A DNA stretch of 64,000 nt, from contig JBEVVR010000052.1 of the NCBI GenBank assembly GCA_040507035.1, positions 62,001-126,000 on the forward strand. The letters are read 5' to 3'. The notes beneath the pieces are model-generated. The model worked only from the letters and a program-made list of their open reading frames with translations, did no database searches and had not been told where the DNA came from. Positions 1 to 7,979 of the stretch are shown here, piece by piece; the stretch's first letter is position 1; every line of letters starts with the position of its first letter. The translations under genes and the position numbers were made by a program. This DNA is from Thiodiazotropha sp040507035 (GTDB lineage: Bacteria > Pseudomonadota > Gammaproteobacteria > Chromatiales > Chromatiaceae).

Positions 1-657
1 GCCGCCGAGCCCTAAGCCACCAACACTGCCACCGGCCACGGTATCGAGTTGAGGATTATCGACCCGGGTCTCCCGAATCAGTCTGGCAGAAGGATCAAAA
101 CGGGGATCGGCGTCGAACAGGCCCTCCTGGTCGGTGAGCAGGACCAGCAGATCGGCCTCGATCAGATTCGCCACCAGGGCCGCCAGGGTGTCATTGTCAC
201 CAAAGCGGAGCTCGTCGGTGGTGACGGTATCGTTTTCATTCACCACCGGCACCACCCCCAACTCAAGCAGGGTTCGCAGAGTACTGCGGGCGTTCAGGTA
301 ACGGGAGCGGTCATCGAGGTCGTCACGGGTCAGCAGAATCTGTGCGGTATGCAGATCATAGCTCTGAAAACAGGCCTCCCAGGCATGCACCAGCCCCATC
401 TGCCCGATTGCCGCGGCCGCCTGCAGCTCATTCAGGTTGTGTGGGCGATTTCTCCAACCCATGCGGCTCATGCCTTCCGCCACGGCCCCGGAGGAGACCA
501 GCACTATCTCGTGTCCGGCATGGCGCAACGCCGCCATCTGCTCACCCCAGACGGAGAGCACCTCATGGGAGAGCCCTCTGCCTTCAGCGGTCAGCAGCGC
601 ACTGCCGATCTTAATGACCCAGCGTTTGCAAGTCGCTATCTTTTCCCTGGAAATCAC
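1..657 (-). CDS. proB: Glutamate 5-kinase, partial (3' end outside window)
   Basis: ProB phosphorylates glutamate to gamma-glutamyl phosphate, the first step of proline synthesis in the cytoplasm. The 219 visible codons begin with GTG at 655-657, preceded by a GGGGTGA ribosome site. The protein opens VISREKIATCKRWVIKIGSA and has the amino-acid kinase landmarks: a KIGSALLT phosphate loop, LVSSGAVAEGM, GQMGLVHAWE, VVNENDTVTTDE, FGDNDTLAALVA and LLTDQEGLFDADPR. The reading frame is open to base 1, so the rest of the kinase domain and any PUA domain lie outside. It follows obg by 54 bp on the same strand, the usual rplU-rpmA-obg-proB order. Confidence 0.93.
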   Translation of the reverse strand, partial: MISREKIATCKRWVIKIGSALLTAEGRGLSHEVLSVWGEQMAALRHAGHEIVLVSSGAVAEGMSRMGWRNRPHNLNELQAAAAIGQMGLVHAWEACFQSYDLHTAQILLTRDDLDDRSRYLNARSTLRTLLELGVVPVVNENDTVTTDELRFGDNDTLAALVANLIEADLLVLLTDQEGLFDADPRFDPSARLIRETRVDNPQLDTVAGGSVGGLGLGG

Positions 658-711
658 TGATTACTCACCCCGATGATTATCGCTTCAAGCTACACGATTC
701 GCACTGGTCCC

Positions 712-1785
712 TCACCCTTGCAGGGGATCCCAGGGCCTCTCCTCACTCTTCCCGTCAGCCACGCTTTCGGCACGCCAGATTGTTTCCAGGCGCACCATGA
801 GATCACCGGTCAAGCGATCCAGTCCCTCCCCGGTGACTGCGGAGACACCATAAACAGCACCTTGCCAGTTCAGTTTTTCAACCAATGCCCTACGCCTCTC
901 ATTGAACTCATCATTCGGCAGCAAGTCTTTCTTGTTCAGCACCAGCCAGCGCTCTTTCCCTTCCAGCTCTGCAGAGTAGTGCGCCAACTCCTGTTCAATC
1001 TGCCTCACCTCGGCCGCGCTGTCGACATCGCTGTCCAAGGGCGCAATATCCACCAGGTGCAGCAACAAGCGCGTGCGCGACAAATGTTTGAGAAATTGCA
1101 ATCCCAGACCCGCCCCTTCAGCAGCGCCCTCGATAACACCGGGAATATCGGCAACAACGAAGCTGTGATCACGCCCTAGACTCACCACGCCAAGATTGGG
1201 ATAGAGAGTAGTGAAGGGATAGTCGGCAATTTTCGGCCTGGCGCTGGAGATATGGCTGATCAGGCTCGACTTTCCGGCGTTTGGCATACCCAGCAGCCCG
1301 ACGTCCGCCAACAGGATCAGCTCCAGCAACAGTTCCCGCCGCTCACCCGGAGTACCCTGGGTAAACTGCCTGGGGGTGCGGTTTGTACTGCTCTTGAAAT
1401 GCACATTGCCTATCCCCCGCTCGCCCCCTTTCGCCACCAGCAGTTGCTGTTGATGGTGCAACAACTCACCCAGGAGTTCTCCGGTCTCATCTTCCAGCAC
1501 CCGCGTCCCCACCGGCACCCGGACCAAAAGATCACGCCCTTTGCGACCGCTACGCTCACGGCCCATGCCATTCTGCCCGCGTTCCGCCTTGTGCATGCGC
1601 TGGGTGCGGAAATCGACCAGGGTGTTGAGGCCGCTGTCGGCAACCAGATAGACGCTGCCTCCATTGCCCCCATCCCCACCATCGGGTCCGCCTTTGGGGA
1701 TGTACTTTTCACGGCGAAAACTGGCACAGCCATCGCCTCCGTCACCGGCGACCACTTTAATCCTGGCTTCATCTACAAATTTCAT
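712..1785 (-). CDS. obg: Obg/CgtA ribosome-associated GTPase
   Basis: Obg is an essential GTPase that binds the 50S subunit and links ribosome assembly to growth and stress signals. The 357-residue protein has the glycine-rich Obg fold (about 1-158) starting MKFVDEARIKVVAGDGGDG, then a G domain with GMPNAGKSS (166-174), DIPGVIEGA and NKKD. I chose the ATG at 1783-1785 because family members begin MKFVDEA; an in-frame start 13 codons upstream would add non-conserved residues. It lies downstream of rpmA, separated by a terminator and a large palindrome, and upstream of proB. Confidence 0.97.
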   Translation of the reverse strand: MKFVDEARIKVVAGDGGDGCASFRREKYIPKGGPDGGDGGNGGSVYLVADSGLNTLVDFRTQRMHKAERGQNGMGRERSGRKGRDLLVRVPVGTRVLEDETGELLGELLHHQQQLLVAKGGERGIGNVHFKSSTNRTPRQFTQGTPGERRELLLELILLADVGLLGMPNAGKSSLISHISSARPKIADYPFTTLYPNLGVVSLGRDHSFVVADIPGVIEGAAEGAGLGLQFLKHLSRTRLLLHLVDIAPLDSDVDSAAEVRQIEQELAHYSAELEGKERWLVLNKKDLLPNDEFNERRRALVEKLNWQGAVYGVSAVTGEGLDRLTGDLMVRLETIWRAESVADGKSEERPWDPLQG

Positions 1786-1813
1786 GGCGAGGGTTTGATC
1801 CGGATTGGTTGGA

Positions 1814-1909
1814 ATATAACGCAAACTACGCCGAGAAGCGCTAAGTACGCAATGTTAATTATTTCTCCATGGCGCTCTTTGCGCTTCTCGGTGTGCTTTG
1901 CGTTATACA
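1814..1909. repeat. Long imperfect palindrome between rpmA and obg
   Basis: Two arms face each other: 1814-1842 (ATATAACGCAAACTACGCCG...) and 1880-1909 (its near reverse complement, ...CGGTGTGCTTTGCGTTATAC). The symmetry continues inward with mismatches almost to the centre. The GAGAAGCGC core and the CGCAAA words recur in both arms. Transcribed from rpmA towards obg, it would fold into one long hairpin ending about 30 bases before the obg start. It looks like a small palindromic mobile repeat; family assignment is inference. Confidence 0.75.
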
Positions 1910-1923
1910 TGGCCCCAAAACGT

Positions 1924-1953
1924 AAAAAGCCCCGTACCGAGACGAGGCTTTTT
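1924..1953 (-). terminator. Intrinsic terminator after rpmA
   Basis: Inverted repeat AAAAAGCC/GGCTTTTT with an inner CGT/ACG pairing, read on the minus strand as a GC stem followed by TTTTT. It starts 21 bp past the rpmA stop, so it probably ends or attenuates the ribosomal-protein message before obg. Confidence 0.75.
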
Positions 1954-1974
1954 GTGGCCGGGAAGACACCGCGC

Positions 1975-2232
1975 CTAGTCAGATACGACACTCACATATC
2001 TGCGGTTGCGTGGCCCTTTGATCTCGAATTGGACCTTGCCGTCGGCCTTTGCGAACAGGGTGTGGTCCTTGCCCACGCCGACGTTGACGCCGTTGTGGAA
2101 TTGGGTTCCCCGCTGGCGCACGATAATGTTACCCGCCTTCACTGTCTCGCCACCATAGATCTTGACGCCCAAACGTTTGGATTCTGAATCGCGACCGTTA
2201 CGTGTACTGCCGCCTGCTTTTTTATGTGCCAT
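1975..2232 (-). CDS. rpmA: 50S ribosomal protein L27
   Basis: L27 is an 85-residue protein near the peptidyl-transferase centre of the large subunit. The start MAHKKAGGSTRNGRDSESKR is the family signature, followed by LGVKIYGGE and NIIVRQRGTQFHNG. Its length is normal. It follows rplU by 12 bp on the same strand and is clearly cotranscribed with it; a terminator lies 21 bp downstream. The start has an upstream GGAGAGAGA ribosome site. Confidence 0.98.
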   Translation of the reverse strand: MAHKKAGGSTRNGRDSESKRLGVKIYGGETVKAGNIIVRQRGTQFHNGVNVGVGKDHTLFAKADGKVQFEIKGPRNRRYVSVVSD

Positions 2233-2244
2233 CTATCTCTCTCC

Positions 2245-2556
2245 TCAGCCGCTGATGCCGGTCACTTGTAGTTCGGTGTACCACTGCCGGTGCCCCTGAC
2301 GCTTCATATGGTGCTTACGGCGACGAAACTTGATGATCTTGACCTTCTTGCCGCGGCCATGAGACTTAACAGTAGCGGTAACCTTGCCACCGTCCACATA
2401 GGGAGTACCGACCTTGACATCATCACCGTTGGTGATCATCAATACTTTGTCCAACTCGACGGATGAACCCTCATCCGCAGTCAGCATCTCGACCTTGATG
2501 GTATCGCCTTCAGCTACGCGATACTGCTTGCCGCCGGTTTGAATTACCGCATACAT
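2245..2556 (-). CDS. rplU: 50S ribosomal protein L21
   Basis: L21 is a 23S rRNA-binding protein of the large subunit, here 103 residues, the usual length. It starts MYAVIQTGGKQYRVAEGD and has the conserved KFRRRKHHMKRQGHRQ segment near the C-terminus. The ATG at 2554-2556 matches the family start; the open frame extends 13 codons further upstream but without similarity. It is the first gene of the rplU-rpmA-obg-proB unit. Confidence 0.98.
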   Translation of the reverse strand: MYAVIQTGGKQYRVAEGDTIKVEMLTADEGSSVELDKVLMITNGDDVKVGTPYVDGGKVTATVKSHGRGKKVKIIKFRRRKHHMKRQGHRQWYTELQVTGISG

Positions 2557-2622
2557 TGCTTGAATCCCCGAAAAATAGCGAAAAAGCCTCGCCATGACGT
2601 CCGGGCGAGGTAAAGAGCGGGA

Positions 2623-2651
2623 ATTCTACCCGCAAGCCCCAAGCCGGTCAA
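2623..2651 (-). promoter_or_regulatory. Sigma-70 promoter of rplU
   Basis: On the minus strand TTGACC (2646-2651) and TAGAAT (2623-2628) are separated by 17 bp, a near-consensus sigma-70 promoter about 67 bp upstream of the rplU start. No other promoter in the gap is as good. Confidence 0.8.
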
Positions 2652-3088
2652 CCACCTTCGATCCAAATACCCCTATCATGGGGGGGAGTCTCCCCTGAGA
2701 GCGCATTGGAACCGCGGCTCTTAGGCGAGAGGGGCCCGATCGCACTCGCCATCTGACCCACACTGATGTTATCCCTGAAGTCGAGGCTTAGTTTCCACAG
2801 TACAAAATCGGGGCCCAGTCTAGTCTCTCATGAGCAAAGGCTACACCTGCTGGAAATATCGGAAGCCACATGCTGCGAGCCGAATTAGTCGTTTCATTCA
2901 CATGCTGCTGGGGTAAAGTTTCATTTCACTGGGATGGCGACTATTAATTAAACAGGTCTCAACAAAAACCCGGTACCATACGCGATAAAAAACCCCTCCC
3001 AATACAGCTCGTTGGTGTTTTTTTAAACGAGACCTGAAAACGACAAGATCCAACAGATCAGGCTTTCCAGAATAGCGGGGACCGATTG
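2652..3088. other. Intergenic stretch between rplU promoter and small plus-strand gene
   Basis: About 440 bp without a supported gene. It contains a short hairpin (GGGGAG/CTCCCC near 2681-2697). I see no tRNA or repeat family member in it. It should hold the promoter for the small gene at 3089, but I could not pick a convincing one. Confidence 0.5.
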
Positions 3089-3334
3089 ATGACTTATGAA
3101 AAACGCAGGGGAGAAAAAGCCGTTCCAGACAACTTGAAAGAGCTGTTGAGCGACCTACAGTTAATGTCTCTCAACAAGATGAAGGATTTTGGTTGGGAAC
3201 TGTTATTCATACGTCGCCCGCTGTTTCAAGATGTGGTACCGGTTGTTAGTGACCATGACGGCATCAAGATCGGGATCATCGAAGGCGATGGGCGGATAAA
3301 TCTGGAACCGGACATCAGACTTCGCGAAACTTAA
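3089..3334 (+). CDS. Small conserved-looking protein of unknown function
   Basis: An 81-residue protein starting MTYEKRRGEK; GGGG at 3077-3080 is a weak ribosome site (a TTG one codon earlier is the alternative start). The sequence is well structured: a charged N-terminus, an amphipathic LKELLSDLQLMSLNKMKDFG helix, WELLFIRRPLFQDVVPVV and a C-terminal GIKIGIIEGDGRI strand. There is no signal peptide, membrane segment or metal motif. I recognise the general type (short hypothetical proteins with an RRPLFQ-like stretch) but not a function. It stands alone, far from both neighbours. The antisense ORF at 3203-3412 is less protein-like. Confidence 0.6.
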   Translation: MTYEKRRGEKAVPDNLKELLSDLQLMSLNKMKDFGWELLFIRRPLFQDVVPVVSDHDGIKIGIIEGDGRINLEPDIRLRET

Positions 3335-3597
3335 ACGCACCGCCGAATCCACCCCCACTCCCTCCCGAGGCCTCTCAATCTGGGTCATCCAGAAAACCAC
3401 ACAGTGCGCCAAGCCGTAACTATGGATAACGGAAGCTGTTAGGGCCCGTTGTCACTCCCCTGACATGCTGTTTGGCTATTTTAACCGACGAAAATCCTTA
3501 TATATTCGCCAGTGGAAGTTCACAAATCAATAAATCAACATTCAAACTCGCTTCCAATCTGCCGCCAATATGGGTAAGTATCTATCCCGGACAAACA
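3335..3597. other. Non-coding gap before the GH13 gene
   Basis: No gene, RNA or repeat recognised here. The promoter of the downstream glycoside enzyme begins at the right end of the gap. Confidence 0.5.
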
Positions 3598-3625
3598 TTG
3601 TAATCAGGGGCTGAATCGATATAAT
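3598..3625 (+). promoter_or_regulatory. Likely sigma-70 promoter of the GH13 gene
   Basis: TTGTAA (3598-3603) and a perfect TATAAT (3620-3625) are spaced by 16 bp, 62 bp upstream of the chosen start at 3688. Confidence 0.6.
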
Positions 3626-3687
3626 AATGAGCCGTTCGTTTCACTCCAGAAACAACAATAAAACAACGGGTTATGTTTAGGTGTACG

Positions 3688-5439
3688 ATGAGTGACGAAC
3701 ACAGAGCCAAGCAACAGCCACTCCCCCAGGGGGTAATGTTCAACGCCTATCCGGACAGTATCGGCGCCAGATTATCCGACACCATCAAGTTGTTGCAGAG
3801 GGATGAGCTCAAGAACAGTTTTTCACAGTTCTATATTCTGCCCACTTTTTTCAACAGCGATCTCGACCGCGGCTTCTCCATCATCGACTACGACCTCAAT
3901 GATGAGCTTGTCTCGAAAGAGGATCTGCAGGCACTGAAACAGCTCAATATCAGCTTCAAGTTCGACCTCATTCTCAATCACCTCTCAGTGGCCTCGCCAC
4001 AGTTCAAGGATCTGTTGAAGCATGGCGACACCTCTGAGTATCGTCACTTCTTCATCGACTGGAATGCCTTTTGGGATACCCACGGCGAGATGGGCGAGGA
4101 TGGCTATGTAATCCCCAAACAGGAGTACCTCGACAAGCTGTTTATGCGCAAACCGGGACTGCCGATCCTCAAGGTTGACTTCCCGGACGGTTCCCAACGC
4201 CCCTATTGGAACACCTTCTATCAGCAGGTCAGCTACAAACCGGTCAGTGCAGCCGATTTCAACGGCATCCAGGGATTGAGTCAGGAACACACGGCCAGTG
4301 TTGCGGCGATCGTCAACCAGAATCTCGAGGAGCAGAGGGAAGTTCGGGATATCTATCTTGACGGCTACGCCCACTATAAGAGTGAAATCCTCTCGGTGCT
4401 CGATGGCAAGCGTCGTTATCTTGGCCAGATGGATCTCAATGCCAAATCGGAGAAGGTCTGGCAGTTTTACGAGGAGACCTTGAAAAAGCTGAAGGGGTAT
4501 GGCGCCAAGATCATCAGGCTGGACGCCTTCGCCTATCTTCACAAAGAGCCTGGAGAGAGCAACTTTTTCAACCGCCCGGGAACCTGGAAATATCTGCAAC
4601 GTCTGAAACAGATCGCAAATCGTTATGATTTGACCATATTTCCCGAGATCCACTCAGAGTATGGCGCCGGACTGCATGAAGAGGTTGCTGGCAAAGGCTA
4701 TCCGATCTATGACTTCTTTTTTCCCGGACTCGTGATCGACACCCTGGAACAGGCTTGCAACAGACATCTGATCAACTGGATCGAAGAGATCCAGGAGAAG
4801 GAACTACAGACCATCAACATGCTCGGCTGCCACGACGGCATCCCCCTGCTCGACTTGCGAGGATCGGAGAGCAACGCAGTCAAGCGAAACGGATTACTGG
4901 ATGACGACAGAATCCAGGCCCTCATCGATCGTATTATCGAACGTGGAGGCCGAGTCAAGAACCTCTATGGAGCCGATGGCAAAAAGATCGCTTACTATCA
5001 AGTCAACGCAACCTTCTTCAGCGCCCTTGATGAGGATGAGGACAAACTACGCCTTGCCCGCGCGATACAACTTTTTATGCCAGGCATTCCCCAGGTCTGG
5101 TACCTCGACCTGTTCGCCGGTAAGAACGACTATGCCGCAGCCGACAGGGGAGGCCCCGGGGGGCATAAGGAGATCAACCGCACCAATCTGTCCCTTGCAG
5201 CCGTAGATGAGGCCCTGAAACAGACTATCGTCAAGGATCAGTTAGCACTGATTCGACTGCGTAACTCTTCAACCGCCTTCAACGGCGAACTGGAGATAGA
5301 GTCGACTGCATCCCATCTTCTCCACTTAACCTGGAGAAACGGTGCTGCATATGCCAGGTTAGAAGCCGACTTGCAGAGCTGCCGCTTCAGTATCGATTAC
5401 ACGGACGAAAACGGGATCGGCAAACAGCTGGTTTTCTGA
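3688..5439 (+). CDS. GH13 sucrose-phosphorylase-like enzyme
   Basis: A 583-residue alpha-amylase-fold protein resembling the GH13_18 phosphorylases, which split sucrose, glucosylglycerate or related glucosides with phosphate. Visible landmarks are FDLILNHLS (NH at 97-98), the nucleophile region IIRLDAFAYLH (D279), the acid/base region FPEIHSEY (E320) and the transition-state region GCHDGIPLLDLRG (HD 382-383). There is no signal peptide, so it acts in the cytoplasm. I prefer the ATG at 3688 (MSDEH, after AGGTG) over 3673. It has its own promoter and no sugar-transport or kinase neighbour, so the substrate cannot be inferred. Sucrose phosphorylase and glucosylglycerate phosphorylase are the main options. 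Confidence 0.85.
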   Translation: MSDEHRAKQQPLPQGVMFNAYPDSIGARLSDTIKLLQRDELKNSFSQFYILPTFFNSDLDRGFSIIDYDLNDELVSKEDLQALKQLNISFKFDLILNHLSVASPQFKDLLKHGDTSEYRHFFIDWNAFWDTHGEMGEDGYVIPKQEYLDKLFMRKPGLPILKVDFPDGSQRPYWNTFYQQVSYKPVSAADFNGIQGLSQEHTASVAAIVNQNLEEQREVRDIYLDGYAHYKSEILSVLDGKRRYLGQMDLNAKSEKVWQFYEETLKKLKGYGAKIIRLDAFAYLHKEPGESNFFNRPGTWKYLQRLKQIANRYDLTIFPEIHSEYGAGLHEEVAGKGYPIYDFFFPGLVIDTLEQACNRHLINWIEEIQEKELQTINMLGCHDGIPLLDLRGSESNAVKRNGLLDDDRIQALIDRIIERGGRVKNLYGADGKKIAYYQVNATFFSALDEDEDKLRLARAIQLFMPGIPQVWYLDLFAGKNDYAAADRGGPGGHKEINRTNLSLAAVDEALKQTIVKDQLALIRLRNSSTAFNGELEIESTASHLLHLTWRNGAAYARLEADLQSCRFSIDYTDENGIGKQLVF

Positions 5440-5461
5440 TTCAAACATTAAACCCATAGCA

Positions 5462-7975
5462 CTATCTACTGCCACTAACTGGTTGCTTCACCAATAGATC
5501 GGTAGGTACAGAGTCTGGATTGTGCAGCAGCAAATCCAATTCTGTAGCAGGTAACGGATGACTGAAATAGTAACCCTGCAACTCATCACAGCCGCACTGA
5601 TCGAGTAACGTCACCTGTGACTCAATCTCCACACCCTCTGCAATGACTTCGAGGTTCAAACGCTTTGCCATATTGATGATTGTCAGCGTGATCTCTCTGA
5701 CACTCTCATTGGTATGAATTTCTCGGGTAAAGGATTGATCGATCTTTATTCTGTCCAGAGGAAAGTGTTGTAAATTGCTTAAAGAAGAGTAACCGGTACC
5801 AAAATCATCAATCGCCAATTTGATCCCCAACTCCTTCAGTGCCCGCATCACCACCTTGGCCTCATCCAGATCATGCATCAATGCACTCTCCGTGATCTCC
5901 AACTCAAGCTTCGAGGGGTCGAGGCGGCTCTTTTCGAGGGTATCGCATATCTCGGCAAATAGATTCTTGTCAATAAACTCGAGCGGTGAGAGATTGACCG
6001 CCAAACGCAATGGACCGAGACCCTGTTCATTCCAGCGCTGAACCTGGTGACAGGCCGTATGTAACACCCAACTACCGATCTCCCTGATCAGGCCGGTGTG
6101 TTCGGCCAATGGAATGAAGGTACTGGGAAAGACCAGTCCGAGCTCTGGATTGTGCCAGCGCAGCAAGGCCTCGACACCGATGATGCGACCACTTCCAAGG
6201 ACCACTTGCGGCTGATAATAGACCTCGAACTCGTCACGTTTGATTGCGGATATCAATGCCTGTTCCAGCTGCGAGCGCTGCTCAACCTCCTTCGCAACCT
6301 GCATCGAATAGCTGCATATTGTATGCGACTGCCGAATCCGTGCACTGAACATGGCGATATTGGCATCGCGCAGCAGCGCATTACCGTCCGCACTGTCGAC
6401 AGGCCACAGGCTGAGCCCCATGCGAGGCGTCATGAAGAGCTGGGACCCATCGAATTCAAGGGGCTCCTGTAGCGCCAATAGCAGATTACTGGCTATTTGC
6501 TGGGCGCTCTCGGCATCATTTAAGGAGCCGACCAGAATGCCAAATTCATCGCTATTGAGCTGCGCCACCAGGTCATCGCTGCGAATCCGACTACGCAATC
6601 TCTGGGCAATGGCCTGCTGCAATTTATCTGTAGCTGCGCTGCCCACGATTCCGCCGGCGGAGCCAGACCATTGGATATGGATAATCATGAGCGCGGCAAT
6701 CTTGCCGTCTCGACTGTCATCATCGGCGCCGAGGCGCTGCAAACGCTCCTCCAAGGCATATTGATTCGGCAGATCGGTAGCGGCATTGTGGAGCGCCTGA
6801 TGACGCATGCGATCATTGAGAGAGCGGTTGACGCGTCTCGCACGCAGATGTGAAAAGATTCCCCACAGGGGAAAACCAACAGCCAGGGCGGCAATCGTCG
6901 CCGTGGGAGGGAACCACAACTGCTCGACAAACATCACCAGCCCCGCCATGGCCGGTATGCCGATTACGGCCCCCAGAAAGATCAATATAGTCGTAGGAAA
7001 ACTGACATTGAACATCAGTAATGCGGCCACCGCGGTCAAGATAAGGGTCAACAACAGATAGTTTGTCGAGTTTATCTCTTTGATCAATGTACCCTGTAAC
7101 AATCCACTCAAGACATGAGCATTCAACTCGACTCCCGGCATGCGCTGGTGGGCAAGTGAAACCGGTGTTGACAGGAAATCACCTAGACCGGTCGCCGTGG
7201 ACCCGACCAACACATACTTATCCTTGACCGATGCCGCCACCTCGTCATCACTCAATAGCACATGGGCAGGCAGCACATTGACCGCCTCGTAACTGGGATC
7301 GAAGGGAATCAGAAAACGCCCTTGGCGTAACCAGCCAAGATGATCCACCCGCTGATCGCGACGCAGACCCTCAAGATCCAACGTCGGCACCTCGCCAACC
7401 ACTTGTAACAGGGCCAGGGATAGTGCAGGCCAATGGGCATCATTGATTCCGGCATAGAGATAGAAACTGCGACATAGACCATCCCTGTCTATTTCGAAAT
7501 CCACATGGCCCACCCCTGCTGCCGGTTCCGCGAGTATGGCAAGGGGCAGTACTTCGGTAATCGGCGCCGCGGGTCCGGGATTGCTTGGCGCGACCACCAA
7601 TACCGTAGCAGCGTTGCGTTGGATAGCTTGAGCAAACTGGCGGTCAGCCACTGCATCAGTGGTTTCGGACTCGGCAAAGAGGATATCGAAGGCAACTGCC
7701 CTGGCTCCCATCTCGGTGAGTCGATCGAGCAGCCGGCCATGCAGGCGACGGGACCAGGGCCACTGTCCAAGCTTATGCAAACTGGCGTCATCGATGGCGA
7801 TGACCACAATCTCATCACTTACCCGGTTATCCTGCAGATTAAGAAAATAGTCGTAGAGCAGCAGATCGACCCGGTGTACAGCGGCACTACCGAGTAAAAA
7901 ATAGGCCAGCGCAAGGAGGCCAAAGACCAGGAAAACGCCCCTCCTGTAGAGTGTGTTGATGAGTCGAGACAACAT
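5462..7975 (-). CDS. CHASE2-GGDEF-EAL cyclic-di-GMP enzyme
   Basis: An 837-residue membrane protein. An N-terminal membrane segment is followed by a periplasmic CHASE2 sensor (about 30-300, with DEIVVIAIDDASL and WPWSRRLHG), three membrane helices (about 305-380), a GGDEF domain and a complete EAL domain (GVEALLRW, LAVNLSPLEF, LEITESALM, DDFGTGYSSL, VIAEGVE). The GGDEF signature is degenerate (LNSDEFGIL), so cyclase activity is probably lost while the EAL residues look intact; net c-di-GMP hydrolysis is the likely output. It starts 4 bp after the FecR/LysM gene and is surely cotranscribed with it. FecR-CHASE2 gene pairs are a known arrangement for envelope sensing. Confidence 0.92.
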   Translation of the reverse strand: MLSRLINTLYRRGVFLVFGLLALAYFLLGSAAVHRVDLLLYDYFLNLQDNRVSDEIVVIAIDDASLHKLGQWPWSRRLHGRLLDRLTEMGARAVAFDILFAESETTDAVADRQFAQAIQRNAATVLVVAPSNPGPAAPITEVLPLAILAEPAAGVGHVDFEIDRDGLCRSFYLYAGINDAHWPALSLALLQVVGEVPTLDLEGLRRDQRVDHLGWLRQGRFLIPFDPSYEAVNVLPAHVLLSDDEVAASVKDKYVLVGSTATGLGDFLSTPVSLAHQRMPGVELNAHVLSGLLQGTLIKEINSTNYLLLTLILTAVAALLMFNVSFPTTILIFLGAVIGIPAMAGLVMFVEQLWFPPTATIAALAVGFPLWGIFSHLRARRVNRSLNDRMRHQALHNAATDLPNQYALEERLQRLGADDDSRDGKIAALMIIHIQWSGSAGGIVGSAATDKLQQAIAQRLRSRIRSDDLVAQLNSDEFGILVGSLNDAESAQQIASNLLLALQEPLEFDGSQLFMTPRMGLSLWPVDSADGNALLRDANIAMFSARIRQSHTICSYSMQVAKEVEQRSQLEQALISAIKRDEFEVYYQPQVVLGSGRIIGVEALLRWHNPELGLVFPSTFIPLAEHTGLIREIGSWVLHTACHQVQRWNEQGLGPLRLAVNLSPLEFIDKNLFAEICDTLEKSRLDPSKLELEITESALMHDLDEAKVVMRALKELGIKLAIDDFGTGYSSLSNLQHFPLDRIKIDQSFTREIHTNESVREITLTIINMAKRLNLEVIAEGVEIESQVTLLDQCGCDELQGYYFSHPLPATELDLLLHNPDSVPTDLLVKQPVSGSR

Positions 7976-7979
7976 CCTG

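Noticed and set aside
49..660. 203-codon plus-strand ORF
   Set aside because: It is the antisense shadow of proB, whose frame shows the glutamate kinase motifs.
1252..2187. 311-codon plus-strand ORF
   Set aside because: Antisense to obg and rpmA and running through the palindrome; no protein family features.
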